Of a stretch of 64,000 nucleotides of DNA, positions 1 to 11,100 are shown one piece after another. The notes beneath the pieces are model-generated. The model searched no databases, was not told the origin of the DNA, and worked only from the letters and a program-made list of their open reading frames with translations. The number at the start of each line of letters is the position of its first letter. Position 1 is the stretch's first letter. Source of the DNA: Okapia johnstoni (Eukaryota; Chordata; Mammalia; Artiodactyla; Giraffidae); assembly GCA_024291935.2 (NCBI GenBank), contig CM044307.1, positions 97,221,461-97,285,460 on the forward strand, in the 5' to 3' direction. The translations under genes and the position numbers were made by a program.

Positions 1-510
1 TTAGAATTACGGCAAAGAGACATGATTAAACATAGTATTTGGGGATAAAAGGAGAAGCTGAATAAGCGGCACATAGGAGAGTATCAGGAGTAAGAATAAA
101 GCGTGGGCTGGGGCCAGATCATTGACTTTCCTGAAAGGTTTTTAAGCAGTGTGTCACCATTATATTTGTGACTGAGAAAGCACACCGTAGCTCACTTTAT
201 TTGGCTCTAGGAACACAGGGAAACTTAATATGCAAATACACTTTGAGTTTAGTTGGCATTCTTGGACTCAACATCTTGGGCTAAAAGTTGCTGAGACATG
301 ATATCCCTTAGATGGAGTTCAAAGTTGTGTCAGGAAGAATCTGAAGCATAAATGACTAATTCTTACAAGCAGGAATGTCAGTGACAAGCAGTTTTACAAA
401 AAATTTCTAATTTTTCAAACTGAGCAAAGAGTAGTATTGTTTAATACTCATACCCTTTGACCTGTGACCTGTGACCTAACTCCTCCAACTCAAGTAGACT
501 TGTCTGGTTT
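1..510. other. Non-coding DNA with a possible old repeat fragment
   Basis: No coding frame or recognisable exon. Around 62-172 the wording (gggccagatcat ... ggtttttaagcagtgtgt) resembles an ancient mammalian interspersed repeat, also seen more fully at 29230-30055. The rest is AT-rich and unassigned. Confidence 0.4.
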
Positions 511-530
511 CTTACATAGTATATTTCAAA

Positions 531-690
531 ATTATTTACTTATTTATTTGGCTGCACTGGGTCTTTGTTGTAGCATGTGGGATCTTTAGTTGCTGCATAT
601 GGTATCTAGTTCCCTGACTACGAATTGAACCCCAGGCTTCCTGCGTTGGTAACCTGAAGTTTTAGATACTGGACCACCTGGGAAGTCCTC
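531..690 (-). mobile_element. CHR-type tRNA-Glu SINE
   Basis: Read on the minus strand it starts with the usual acttcccagg-type head, passes a degenerate tRNA B box, and ends in ggctgcagcc-like text and an AT-rich tail (here ttatttatttgg on the plus strand). A loosely matching pair (cttacatagtat at 511 and cttatacagtat at 690) may be its worn target-site duplication. Confidence 0.75.
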
Positions 691-2187
691 TTATACAGTA
701 TTTAGAATCAGTTTCATACAGTTGTTACATTACCATACAAAAGTTCCTATGTTTCTACTTTCACAGCATTAATTTGAAATTTAAGATGAAATAAATTGTA
801 TTTTATAAATTCCACTCAATAGATCTCAAAACAATATTTTGTGTTTAATATATACCTGTAAATTTGATATGAATTATAGCTCTGTAGATTTTTTTTGCTT
901 TTTGAAAATAAATCAGTATAAGATTATGCTTAATTTTGAGTTAGTTTCCTCTTATCCAGAAATGAATCATTTAAGTATTTTAAAATGTGTTTCAATTATC
1001 ATGGTCTACCATTCATACTAAGAATAAGATGGAGAGATTAAACAAAATCTATATAAAGCATAATAATAAATTAATTTACCAGGTTTTATATACATTTCTT
1101 ACCTTGTAGAAAACAAATGTCTTCCTTAACTTTTCAATCTCTACAGGAAATATGACTTCAACAATGGTTCAAAAAAGCAATGTCTTATTTATGAGTTAAT
1201 AGGAATCATCAAATGATGCTGATGAAAGGTTACACCATACCTATGTAGCAGCAGCATACAGAAAATAAGATAATATAACAATCCGAATTTTTCTTTTTCG
1301 CTTAAATTCTTGCCCACAGTGTCTATTCTGATTCCTTCTTTGCCTTTTCTAAGATTCATGCTAATAAAAAAACAGAGGTAGACTGGTGATCACTACCTGC
1401 CCTCCATGAACTTTCCAAAGTAATTTTGGCTACTCAGTCAATTTTTAAATCAAATTTATCCTGTAACTCCAATTCACAAATTAAAAAGCGAGTATGGAGT
1501 GTGTGTATGTGTGCATGTGTATATATACATATTTGAAAAAATTACCCCAAATAATTCCGAGTTCCAAAGATATACTATTGGATGAAGAAACCATAGCTTT
1601 CAGAAAGCATAAAATCACATTTAAAAAGCATCCCACTCCAGGAAAGGAATGCCCTTTCCTGTTTGTAAAGCACACAGGCAGGTGAGGGTCCCTTCATTTG
1701 TCATTCCTTCAGACTCTGAGGCAAGGGACATTGCCATCAACAGCAGAGAAAATCACTGTTCTTTCTGAATTTCCGTCATCATCACAGAGAAGCTATAGGC
1801 TAAAATCATTCTTTTTTTCTCCCATGCTCAGATAAAATAATCTACGTTAAAGACAAAAGATACTAAATGCAAGCGTACATATCCCCAAGCCAACAATCTA
1901 ACATGATTTGTTTAAAAAATTCTATACTGATCCTAATCCTCCAGATGAGGTCTTCTGAGGAAGGCACCAACATGGGCTGGGGTCCAACCATCAATCTTTG
2001 TATCACAGAGCACTCAGCTGTCATTAATCATTTAAAATAATCATTCAGAGTGATTCATGGTAGGCAAACACTTCAAAGGCACTGACAAAATTTAAAGGTA
2101 AGTTAGAAACAAGAATATTGAATTTCTTTGACCTGGTAAAATTCTTTCATTTATGAATTATTAATGATGATCTCTAAAATGTTTTTC
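691..2187. other. Non-coding DNA, no recognised repeat
   Basis: About 1.5 kb of AT-rich sequence. The only open frames are short (about 60 codons), overlap on both strands and match nothing I know. A small TG/TA-rich simple repeat lies at about 1497-1532. No exon, RNA gene or clear transposon is visible. Confidence 0.5.
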
Positions 2188-2328
2188 TGGGACTTCCTGG
2201 GTGGTCCAGTGGTGAAGACTCCTTGCTTTCACTGCAGGGGGCAAGGGTGTGAGCCCCGGTCGGGAACTAAGACCCCATTTGCCACATGGCCAAAAAACTA
2301 AAAAAAAAAAAAAAAATTTAATAAAATA
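2188..2328 (+). mobile_element. CHR-type tRNA-Glu SINE with intact TSD
   Basis: Head gggacttcctgggtggtcca, a tRNA-like body, then ggccaaaaaac and an A-rich tail. It is flanked by a perfect 12-bp direct repeat, aaaatgtttttc, at 2176-2187 and 2329-2340, the expected mark of target-primed insertion. Confidence 0.92.
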
Positions 2329-2641
2329 AAAATGTTTTTCCTCTCAAAAACCCAAAGCACTAAGCAGTCAAATTTTAGTTCCTTCTTAGAATGCCTGACT
2401 CAATAATGGATAGAAAGAAGACACTGAGGTGTGTCCATTTCCAACACAGAGACATCAAGGTCTTTGTACATCTCTCTCTCTTTATCAACATTTGGACCCC
2501 TAACGTGTTATTTGAAAATTCAGTGATAATCAGAATATTTTCAAAGGAAACTTTATAAAACGTGGATGCCCAGGCATCACCCATCATCCAACCACGTGTT
2601 CAGACATGGTGGAGACGATGATGCATGGCCTGCACTTGTTT

Positions 2642-2703
2642 AGTGAAGATGCTGCTGCTGCTGCAGTGGCTTCAGTGCAACTCTGTTTAGATGGCAGCCC
2701 ACC
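2642..2703 (-). mobile_element. Truncated Bov-A fragment
   Basis: Starts with gtgaagatgctgctgctgct and keeps only the CAG-tail/terminal part of Bov-A (ggcttcagtg ... atggcagcccacc). It abuts the complete Bov-A2 copy at 2716-2989. The same gtgaagatg word opens both pieces. Confidence 0.6.
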
Positions 2704-2715
2704 AGAGTGAAGATG

Positions 2716-2989
2716 CTGCTGCTGCTACTAAGTCGCTTCAGTCATGTCCGACTCTGTGCGACCCCATAGACGGCAGCCCAGCAGGTTCCGCCGTCCCTGG
2801 GATTCTCCAGGCAAGAACATTGGAGTGGGTTGCCATTTCCTTCTCCAATGCATGAAAGTGAAAAGTGAAAGTGAAGTCACTCAGTCGTGTCCGACTCCTA
2901 GCAACCCCATGGACTGCAGCCTACCAGGCTCTTCTGTCCATGGGATTTTCCAGGCAAGAGTACTGGAGTGGGGTGCCATTGCCTTCTCC
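2716..2989 (-). mobile_element. Bov-A2 SINE (dimeric) with intact TSD
   Basis: Two Bov-A monomers joined by the linker aatgcatgaaagtgaaaagt, with the (CAG)n tail appearing as ctgctgctgct at the left end. Flanked by a perfect 12-bp duplication agagtgaagatg at 2704-2715 and 2990-3001. The Bov-A body is homologous to the BovB LINE 3' tail. The 147-codon frame across it is not a gene. Confidence 0.95.
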
Positions 2990-3001
2990 AGAGTGAAGAT
3001 G

Positions 3002-3880
3002 AGGTTGAACTTATTCTTCGGTCTTTGTGGGGTTTTCATGTTTGGGTTGGTTCAAGTTCTCAGTATTCCTTGGGACATTAAGCTTAAATTTCTTGGACAT
3101 TCAATGTGTTATAATGTTGAACTCAGTGTAGCTATCCTCCAAGAAATATACCCCAGAGAGCAATTTCCAAAGAATTTAGGTCTATAACAGCATCAGAGAA
3201 AAAAGGAGGTTGGTTTTTCAGTGGATACTGCGTGAACAACTGCTTATTCACTTTCTCCTGAAGTAACAGTAGAAGCAACAGCTTCTATGAAAAAAACAAA
3301 AAGGAGGGGAGCTCAGACTATTATTTGCCTTTATACACTGCAGTTATAAAATAAAATCAGAGTTTCAAAAAAATCATTTCAAGTTGGAGCCCGAGAAGCT
3401 CCTTAAGCATGTTGGAGCCAGGAAAAGCCACAAGATATTGGTAGAATTCAAGACAGGAGAATATTGGTGGATTTCAAAAGTCTATTATTTTGTTCTGTGA
3501 TGGATAGCTCTGCATACATTTGCATGGAATTACTGGTTGTATAGTTATAATAGTAAAATTAGTATATGCGGCAAGAATGTAATTCCAGCACATTGGAAAT
3601 AATTCCTCACTCTTTGGAATTCTTCAGGAATTAGAGTTGAAAGAACAGAGAGAGATAAATAAGGGGAAGTAAGCAGAGTTGATGGGACCTTTTCTTGAGC
3701 TCAGGACTGCCAAGTATCCCTGGTCTGTGAAGAGAATGAAGCCAGATGGTGACTACACAGAGAAACTGGGGGAAAAAAACTCAAGGGGAGAGTGAGCTTC
3801 GAAATCCAGTCAGTGAGGCTGTTGCTGACTATCCAGGGAATCTAGTGAAGTACCACGCTTGCAAGTGGGGTTGGCCTTCA
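3002..3880. other. Non-coding DNA, unassigned
   Basis: About 0.9 kb with no recognised repeat or exon. Short frames here carry no familiar motif. I see nothing specific in it. Confidence 0.5.
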
Positions 3881-3884
3881 TTAA

Positions 3885-3970
3885 TGGTTCCCAAACCATT
3901 AGAATCACCTCAGGAGCATTCAAAAAGCAGACTCTTGACTCCACACCAGGCACGCTGAATCTGAATTGGG
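3885..3970 (+). mobile_element. MER5A-like DNA transposon fragment
   Basis: The string cccaaaccattagaatcacct followed by a gctgaatctgaattggg block matches the start of the hAT-type MER5A consensus as I remember it. Fragment only; no terminal inverted repeats remain. Confidence 0.55.
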
Positions 3971-3995
3971 TGGAGAGGAAGAGGATGTGACACTT

Positions 3996-4515
3996 AGCCC
4001 ATGCCAAGCACTGTTCCAGGTGCTCACTCTTTTAGGCACTATTATTATAGTCACTGGAGAAGGCAATGGCACCCCACTCCAGTACTCTTGCCTGGAAAAT
4101 CCCATGGACAGAGGAGCCTGGTAGGCTGCAGACCATGGGGTCGCTAAGAGTTGGAAATGACTGAGCGACTTCACTTTCCCTTTTCACTTTCATATATTGG
4201 AGAAGAAAATGGCAATCCACTCCAGTGTTCTTGCCTGGAGAATCCCAGGGACGGGGGAGCCTGGGTGGGCTGCCGTGTATGGGGTCGCACAGAGTCGGAC
4301 ACGACTGAAGTGATTTAGCAGCAGCAGTAGCAGTAGCATTATAGTCACTAACGTATGATTTAACACATTCAGCCATCTTCTTAATCAGGTATTGGTCCCT
4401 TTAAAAGGTGAGGAAGCTGAGACTTAGAGAGGTTAAGCAATTGGCAGCAAGTCAGAGCTATGATTGAGATCAACATCTACTTCTAGAGCCTTCGTAACCC
4501 CGTCACTCTGCCAGA
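3996..4515 (-). mobile_element. MIR SINE, split by a Bov-A2
   Basis: On the minus strand a MIR is recognised from ccaagcactgttccaggtgct before the insertion and from aggaagctgagacttagaga plus the gttaagcaattggc core after it. The Bov-A2 at 4056-4337 sits inside with a 12-bp TSD, giving a clear age order. Confidence 0.75.
4056..4337 (+). mobile_element. Bov-A2 SINE with intact TSD
   Basis: Two Bov-A monomers (ggagaaggcaatggcacccc ... and ggagaagaaaatggcaatcc ...) ending in gatttagcagcagcagtag, the (CAG)n tail. The perfect 12-bp repeat attatagtcact at 4044-4055 and 4338-4349 marks the insertion into an older MIR. Frames of 84 and 114 codons on the minus strand are by-products of this SINE. Confidence 0.95.
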
Positions 4516-4683
4516 CCTGGAAGTAAGCCAATCCAGATACATTCAAACTAGAAGTTTTATTCTTTTTTATCTAGCAGCCAGAAAAAAAATTCAGGAACAG
4601 TATCCTTTCTTACAATGTACTCATTTCATATGTAATCTTTTTAAAAATAAACTTTATTTTTTGAGTAGCTTTAGAGTCTCAAA

Positions 4684-6560
4684 CCTAAATCAAATCCCTT
4701 ATGACTACACAGTGGAAGTGAGAAATAGATTTCAGGGACTAGATTTGATAGACAGAGTGCCTAATGAGCTATGGATGGAGGCTTGTGACATTGTAGAGGA
4801 GACAGGGATCAAGACCATCCCCAAGAAAAACAAATGCAAAAAAGCAAAATGGCTGTCTGAGGAGGCCTTACAAATAGCTGTGAATAGACAGGAAACAAAA
4901 AGCAAAGGAGAAAAGGAAAGATATATCCACTTGAATGCAGAGTTCCAAAGAATAGCAAGGAGAGATAAGAAAGTCTTCCTCAGTGATCAGTGCAAAGAAA
5001 TACAGGAAAACAATAGAATGTGAAAGACTAGAGATCTCTTCAAGAAAATTAGAGATACCAAGGGAACATTTCATGCAAAGATAGGCTCAACAAAGGACAG
5101 AAATGGTTTGGACCTAACAGAAGCAGAAGATATTAAGAAGAGGTGGCAAGAATACACACAAGAACTGTACAAAAAAGATCTCCATGACCCAGATAATCAT
5201 GATGGTGTGGTCACTCACCTAGAGCCAGACATCCTGGAATGTGAAGTCAAGTGGGCCTTACGAAGCATCACTACGAACAAAGCTAATGGAGGTGATGGAA
5301 TTCCAGTTGAGCTATTTCAAATCCTAAAAGATAATACTATGAAAGTGCTACACTCAATATGCCAGCATATTTGGAAAACTCAGCAGTGGCCACAGGACTG
5401 GAAAAGCTCAGTTTTCATTGCAATCCCAAAGAAAGGCAATGACAAAAAATGCTCAAACTACCGCACAATTGCACTCATCTCACACGCTAGTAAAGTAATG
5501 CTCAAAATTCTCCAAGCCAGGCTTCATCAATACGTGAACTGTGAACTTCCAGATGTTCAAGCTGGTTTTAGAAAAGGCAGAGGAACCAGAGATCAAATTG
5601 CCATCATCTATTGGATCATCAAAAAAGCAAGAGAGTTCCAGAAAAAAAATTCTATTTCTGCTTTATTGACTATGCCAAAGCCTTTGACTGTGTGGATCAC
5701 AATAAAATGTGGAAAATTCTGAAAGAGATAGAAATACCAGACCACCCGACCTGCTCTTAAGAAACCTGTATGCAGGTCAGGAAGTAACAGTTAGAACTGG
5801 ACATGGAACAACAGACTGGTTCCAAATAGGAAAAGGAGTACATCAAGGCTGTCTATTGTCACCCTGCTTATTTAACTTATATGCAGAGTACATCATGAGA
5901 AACGCTGGGCTGGAGGAAGCACAAGCTGGAATCAAGATTGCCGGGAGAAATATCAATAACCTCAGATATGCAGATGACACCACCCTTATGGCAGAAAGTG
6001 AAGAAGAACTAAAGAGCCTCTTAATAAAAGTGAAAAAGGAGAGTGAAAAAGTTGGCTTAAAGCTCAACATTCAGAAAACTAAGATCATGGCATCTGGTCC
6101 CATCACTTCATGGCAAATAGATGGGGAAACAGTGGAAACACTGGCTGACTTTATTTTTCTGGGCTCCAAAATCACTGCAGATGGTGACTGCAGCCATGAA
6201 ATTAAAAGACACTTACTCCTTGGAAGGAAACTTATGACCAAAGCTAGACAGCATATTAAAAAGCAAAGACATTACTTTGCCAGCAAAGGTCCGTCTAGTC
6301 AAGGCTATGGTTTTTCTAGAGGTCATGTATGGATGAGAAAGTTGGACTATAAAGAAAGCTGAGCGCCAAAGAATTGATGCTTTTGAACTGTGGTGTTGGG
6401 GAAGACTCTTGAGAGTTCCTTGGACTGCAAGAAGATCCAACCAGTCCATCCTAAAGGAAATCAGTCCTGGGAGTTCATTGGAAGGTCTGATGTTGAAGCT
6501 GAAACTCCAATACTTTGGCCACCTGATGCGAAGAGCTGACTCATTTGAAAAGACCCTGAT
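4684..6560 (+). pseudogene. BovB reverse transcriptase remnant (copy A)
   Basis: Remnant of the BovB protein that reverse-transcribes its own RNA at a nicked genomic site. Present are the pre-RT linker, RT fingers/palm and the C-terminal part; the N-terminal endonuclease is missing. The catalytic YADD codons are at 5967-5978. Damage I can place: a TGA at 5021-5023 where copy C has GGA; a frameshift at the A-run 5642-5649; a second near 5745-5757 (one C lost relative to sister copies); another near 6238. The frame otherwise stays open for long stretches (204 and 217 codons). The loss is consistent with neutral decay of a dead-on-arrival copy. Inactive. Confidence 0.9.
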
Positions 6561-6749
6561 GCTGTGAAGATTGAAGGCAGGAGGAAAAGGGGATGACAGA
6601 GGATGAGATGGTTGGATGGCATCAATTCGATGGACATGGGTTTGGGTGGACTCTGAGGAGATGGTGATGGACAGGGAGGCCTGGTGTGCTGCGGTTCATG
6701 GGGTCGCAAAGAGTCGGACATGACTGAGCAACTGAACTGAACTGAACTG
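4684..6749 (+). mobile_element. BovB LINE copy A, 5'-truncated, with TSD
   Basis: About 2.07 kb of the BovB (RTE clade) retrotransposon. It lacks the endonuclease half and begins in the linker before the reverse transcriptase. It ends in the diagnostic BovB tail of short ACTGA repeats (6731-6749). An 11-bp direct repeat, agagtctcaaa, flanks it at 4673-4683 and 6750-6760. The surrounding sequence reads continuously once the element is removed, inside an old L1-like repeat. Confidence 0.95.
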
Positions 6750-6760
6750 AGAGTCTCAAA

Positions 6761-6920
6761 AAAAACTGTGACGGTAGTAGAAAGAATTCCCATATACCCT
6801 GCACCCAGTTTCCCCTATTACAATCTAACAGTATAGTATATTTGTCATAATTAATGAACTAATATTGACACATTATTAAGTCCATGTATAACCTTTTTCA
6901 AGTATATTATTTGTAATCAA
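6761..6920 (+). mobile_element. Old L1-like repeat, host of BovB copy A
   Basis: Text such as agaattcccatataccctgc and aatgaactaatattgacac resembles the 3' region of an ancient L1. About 4636-4683 is its other half, split by BovB copy A. The family name is not assigned. Confidence 0.5.
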
Positions 6921-6938
6921 CTGACTGTGCAAGGTAAC

Positions 6939-7290
6939 GATAACCCTATATGCGAGACAGAATAAGAGACACAGATGCATAGAACAGTCGTATGGACTCT
7001 GAGGGAGAAGGTGAGGGTGGGACATTCTGAGAGAATAACATTGAAACATGTATATTATCATATGCGAAACAGAACACCATTCCAGGTTCGATGCATGAGA
7101 CAAATGGTCAGGGCTGGGGCAATGGGATGACCCAGAGGGATGGGATGGGGAGGGAGGTGGGAGGAGGGTTCGGGAGGGGGAGCACATGTGAACCCATGGC
7201 TGATTCATGTCAATGTATGGCAAAAACCACTACAATATTGTAAAGTAATTAGCCCCCAACTAAAATAAATAAATTTATTAAAAAAAAAAA
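6939..7290 (+). mobile_element. Ruminant L1 3' UTR, 5'-truncated
   Basis: Starts gataaccctatatgcgagac, passes ggtgagggtgggacattc, atgcatgagacaaatggtca and ctgattcatgtcaatgtatg, and ends gtaattagcccccaact plus an A-rich tail. This is the 3' end of the bovid L1 lineage. Only about 350 bp was inserted and no coding part is present. Confidence 0.85.
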
Positions 7291-7779
7291 GATTAGTCTG
7301 ATGGCTCAAGTGTCTTGGGCAAAGAATTTAGCTGTTGAACCTTATATTACTCATCTCTAAAGCAGAAATAATAAAAGTAATGATTTCACAGGGATATGTT
7401 GATATATTGGAAGAGGGTCCCATACCTAACACTCTTTTCCCTTGCCTGGGTCTGGTAGAGGCCAACGTATTTCTTCTAGGACTGCTAAAGCGGATAAAGA
7501 AATGTGTGACTTTTATCCGCAGTCAAGTGGTCTATAATACTGACCTCCCAGATAAACAGCTTTACGTGACAGGACACGCTGGCCAGGTAAAGCCGAAGAG
7601 CACAAAGGAGCAACACAAACAGTAGCCAGGAAATTTTCAAGGAGAGGGAGCAGGAAAGGGGTGGGGCGCCGCACGCCCAGTGTCCCATCAGAAAGTGTCA
7701 TCAGCCGGTTGAAGTTGTTCCTTCTTCCTTGGGGAGAATAGCCAGGAGGGGCGAACACTCATGGCAACTGGGCAACACT
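7291..7779. other. Non-coding DNA with a MIR-like piece
   Basis: About 7310-7400 resembles the right half of a MIR (cttgggcaaagaatttagct ... tcatctctaaagcagaaata). The remainder, up to a GC-richer patch near 7650-7750, is unassigned. A 96-codon frame here has no recognisable domain. Confidence 0.4.
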
Positions 7780-8243
7780 AATTGTTAGACTTACATGAAA
7801 AAATGTCATTTGAAGTAACATGGAAGGACTTAGAGATTATAATACTAAGTGAAGTAAGTCAAAGGTAAATATCATGATATTACTTTTATGTGGAATCTAA
7901 AATATGACACAAACAAACTTATTTACAAAAGAGAAAGAGACTCACAGACATAGAAAACAAACTTATGGTTACTAAAGGGGGCAAGGAGGGTGGGGAGAGG
8001 AGTCTGGGATTAGCATATACATACTATTACATACTGATATAAAATAGATAACCAACAAGAACCTACTGTAGAGCACAGGGAACTATCCTCAATATTTTGT
8101 AATGACCTATAAGGGAAAAGTATCTGAATATATATATACATACACATATATATATTTGCTCACACACACATATGGATCACTGTGCTATATACCTGAAACG
8201 AAAACGACATTGTAAATCAAATTATAACTTTGACTGAAAAAAA
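7780..8243 (+). mobile_element. L1MA-type 3' end
   Basis: Recognised from aacatggaaggacttagaga, tatgtggaatctaaaatatg, agataaccaacaagaaccta, gcacagggaactatcctc, a TA/CA microsatellite at about 8130-8175, and the closing ctgaaacgaaaacgacattg with an A tail. Order and wording match the mammalian L1MA ORF2-end/3' UTR. Non-functional. Confidence 0.8.
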
Positions 8244-8630
8244 AGAAGTTAGATGTACAATTAAGACTTGATCTACGTGTGTGAGCTCAAATGTTTGTGT
8301 CTGGTACAAATAGATACAAAAAAGCATTTGCACCAAACAACTCATTCTGCAACAGATATTGATTTTTATTTTTCCAGCCTAGACAGTGGTATTTTTGCTT
8401 CAAAATAGTCCAGATGCTAACAGTGAGTAGGCACAAATGTAGCGTTGTAAAAAGTGTGTTTTTTTTTTAATAAGAATCACTTTATTATGACTATAGAAAG
8501 CCAAATAAATGATTGAATCCATTAGTTGTATTTTCTTGGCATGATTTCCAAAACTGGGTCATCTATGGAGTCACCCTTTTGAAAATATAGAATCTTATGT
8601 TCCACTGGATCAGAATATTCAAGGTCTTTC
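8244..8630. other. Non-coding DNA
   Basis: No gene or clear repeat. It ends with the left TSD copy (caaggtctttc, 8620-8630) of the following SINE. Confidence 0.45.
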
Positions 8631-8764
8631 TTTCTTTCTTCTTCTTCTTTTTTTAAAGTTTTATTTTGGCTGTACTGCAGAGCTTGTGTACTCTCCCCAA
8701 GAGACTGAACCCTGGCCCTGGCAGTGAAAGCAGAGTCTTAACCACTGGACCACCAGGGATTCCC
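8631..8764 (-). mobile_element. CHR-type tRNA-Glu SINE with TSD
   Basis: Minus-strand SINE whose tail is the pyrimidine tract tttctttcttcttcttc at the left and whose head reads accaccagggattcccc at the right. A perfect 11-bp duplication, caaggtctttc, lies at 8620-8630 and 8765-8775. Confidence 0.9.
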
Positions 8765-8775
8765 CAAGGTCTTTC

Positions 8776-9814
8776 CATCTTTGAAAAGACTTTAGGAAAT
8801 CCTATAATCAAAGATTTTGGGACTCACTGGTACACACTAGAGGGACACTGAACACTGAAATCTAATTTGGAGAGAAAAGTGAATTTTTTGCTTAAAAAAA
8901 CCATAGTTCTGAGTTACTAAGATGTATAAAAATACTGATCTATTTTATAAGCTTTCTTCACTTTGCATCAGTTTGGAAATCTTGTCAAATACGTAAAATA
9001 TACTGATCTCAGAAAAACTCATAGTTTGCCTGGGCATGGGTTATAAAGTATTAGCAGACAGGCTGCTGGAAAAGTTAAATCTTTAGGGAGTTTGCATTTT
9101 GGGAGGCAAATGCTAAACCTATGTTTATATCCTCATCATTTCCTGAGAAGGTATACTCTTTGAACAGGCTAAAATAAAGATATTGCCAAGCCAACATTAA
9201 AAATAGGAGCATGTTTGGAACATGCAGACTCATACGGCTCCGAGCACTTCCTGCAGACGCCCACAGCTCTCTCCAGCTTCTATCTGAGGCGGCAGAACCA
9301 GCACATCCCTTTCCTAAAGAGGCTTCTCTCTGGCTTCATATTAACGCCGAGACCACTGATGCTATTTCTGTGTCAGCAACAATTCTTGTCCTTCCTGTGT
9401 TATCCAAGGAGCCCTGAATTCTTTCTGAACAAGAACATGCTAGTCCTGTCCACAGTGGCTCGGGGCAGCCAGGGGGGAAGGGGTTGGGGAAGGAGGGGTG
9501 ATGGGTTGAGTATTTTTTTGAAAGAGGCTCAGCATGAACTCAGCAGATTCACAGAGTAGATCAAAGTACAAGGTAAATCAAAATTTGGAAATACGAATTT
9601 GTTTTCTGCTGCTGTTTTATTTAAAAAAAAAAATCTTTTTTCTAAATTCAGGGAGAAAAATCAGCCCCAAATTAACAATTTGCTTATTTCTGCCAGTTCC
9701 TGTTTTACTTAGCAATTTTCTCTTTGTCTTATTCTGAACATACATTATTGTCTTTGCATTCTCATACTCTGATTAGACATCTGAATTAGCAATCATTTGT
9801 TAAGTGCTCTATCA
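8776..9814. other. Non-coding DNA, unassigned
   Basis: About 1 kb without a recognised transposon. The interval 9211-9559 carries two overlapping plus-strand frames (68 and 114 codons) in a slightly GC-richer patch. They show no domain, and I saw no splice-flanked exon structure, so I do not call a gene. Confidence 0.4.
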
Positions 9815-10345
9815 GCTAGCTCTTGCCATATAACAAATTACCCCACAACTTACTTGCTTGAAAAAACAAGCACTTATGTAGCTCATAATTCTGGGAACTG
9901 AAAAGATGGTTCTTCTCCAGGTTGTCTTTGCTGGGCTTATGTGGCCTGTGATCCGCTACTGCTGGGACTGGAGGCTGGCTGGCCTAGGATGGTCTCACCC
10001 GTATGTCTGGCTATTGGCAGGTGGCTGACTGGCATCCGGAGGCCAGGGTACCTCGAATGTGCTCCTCGTATCCTCTCATCTTTTAGCAGGCCAGCTTGGG
10101 CTCCTTGACATGGTAACCTCAGGGTTCCAACCACACTGAAAGACAGCAAGGCCTAAAGTGCAAGTCTCTGTCTGCTGCCGACCTCCTTGTCCAAACCTAG
10201 TCGTATGTCCAAGTCCAGACTCCAGGTGGGGTGAAACAGACTCCACCTCCTGACGGGAGGAATTTCAACTTCCCATCGAAAGGGTGTGCCTAGACAGATG
10301 TGGGGAAATGCTGGCCATTTTTGCAATATACCACAAGGGCCTAGT
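9815..10345. mobile_element. Ancient mammalian interspersed repeat, family unassigned
   Basis: The run of phrases ttgccatataacaaattacc, gaactgaaaagatggttctt, ggctggcctaggatggtctc, agcaggccagcttgggctcc and gacgggaggaatttcaactt recalls a repeat that recurs in mammalian genomes. I cannot name the family with confidence. No coding capacity. Confidence 0.5.
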
Positions 10346-10779
10346 TTGTGAAAAGTTCTAACATTTAAAAAACAGATGAGGTATCTGACATGGTGTAATG
10401 ACTGGAGTTTATTTTTTATTTTAGCCTTATGTCCTGACAGAGTTCCAAATCAGGCAAACCCACAAAACGTCATCCAGCAACACGAATCCCTACTTTCCTT
10501 TCACCGTTTGAGCTTTCGGATTATCCACAGAACTAGCTGTTACTCAGAGCCGCTGCAGATGGACAGCAGTGTGGTGAGTACGGACGGGTGGACAGTGAGG
10601 AAAGGCTGCCTGCACTGTCAGCACAAGCTTCTCAGCGAGCCTCTGACCTTCCATGATACCACCACGGGTTGTAAAGTGACAGACACAGAAGGACACTCTG
10701 TTACCTCATGAAAGCGGAGGTGGAGTCCCTGAGCAAACAACAACAAAAAAAGGAGCTCACTTATTGTGTTTTGTTTTTG
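10346..10779. other. Non-coding DNA with a featureless 111-codon frame
   Basis: An open frame at 10376-10711 has no recognisable domain, no clear start context and no neighbouring exon. I treat it as chance. Confidence 0.4.
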
Positions 10780-11100
10780 TTTGCTTATTAGCTTTCCAAA
10801 ATTCCATATATGAGTGAAATCAAAGTATTTGTCTTTCTCTGACTTATTTCGCTTGGCATAATATCCTTAAGGCCCAAACCAAACCAAACCAAAGCGAACA
10901 GCTACAATGAACAGCGGTGGTTACTGCAGGGGGAGGAGTGGGAGGTGAAACGAGTAAAGGGATTAACCATACAGTGAGGAATGAAAACTAAATTTTTGGT
11001 GACAAGCACATTTTAGGGTATACAGAAGTATAACATGATATTCTACACTCAAAATTTATAAAATGCTATAAAACAATGTTACTTCAATAAAAAAAAAGTA
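10780..11100. mobile_element. L1 3'-end fragments in opposite orientations
   Basis: 10783-10862 reads like the minus strand of an L1MA 3' end (ccatatatgagtgaaatc, tctctgacttatttcgct). 10900-11098 reads like a plus-strand L1 3' end (ggttactgcagggggaggag ... gttacttcaataaaaaaaaa). An AACCA-type simple repeat sits at the join (10872-10893), so this is a local rearrangement or two insertions. Confidence 0.55.

Noticed and set aside
2744..3187. 147-codon plus-strand open frame
   Set aside because: Most of it is the minus strand of the Bov-A2 SINE; the wording of the translation follows SINE sequence and recurs at other SINE copies.
8120..8180. TA/CA-rich tract that looks like a microsatellite or origin-like AT island
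   Set aside because: It is the normal simple-repeat part of an L1MA-type 3' UTR.
10376..10711. 111-codon plus-strand frame
   Set aside because: No recognisable family or exon structure. I could not exclude a novel exon but nothing supports one.
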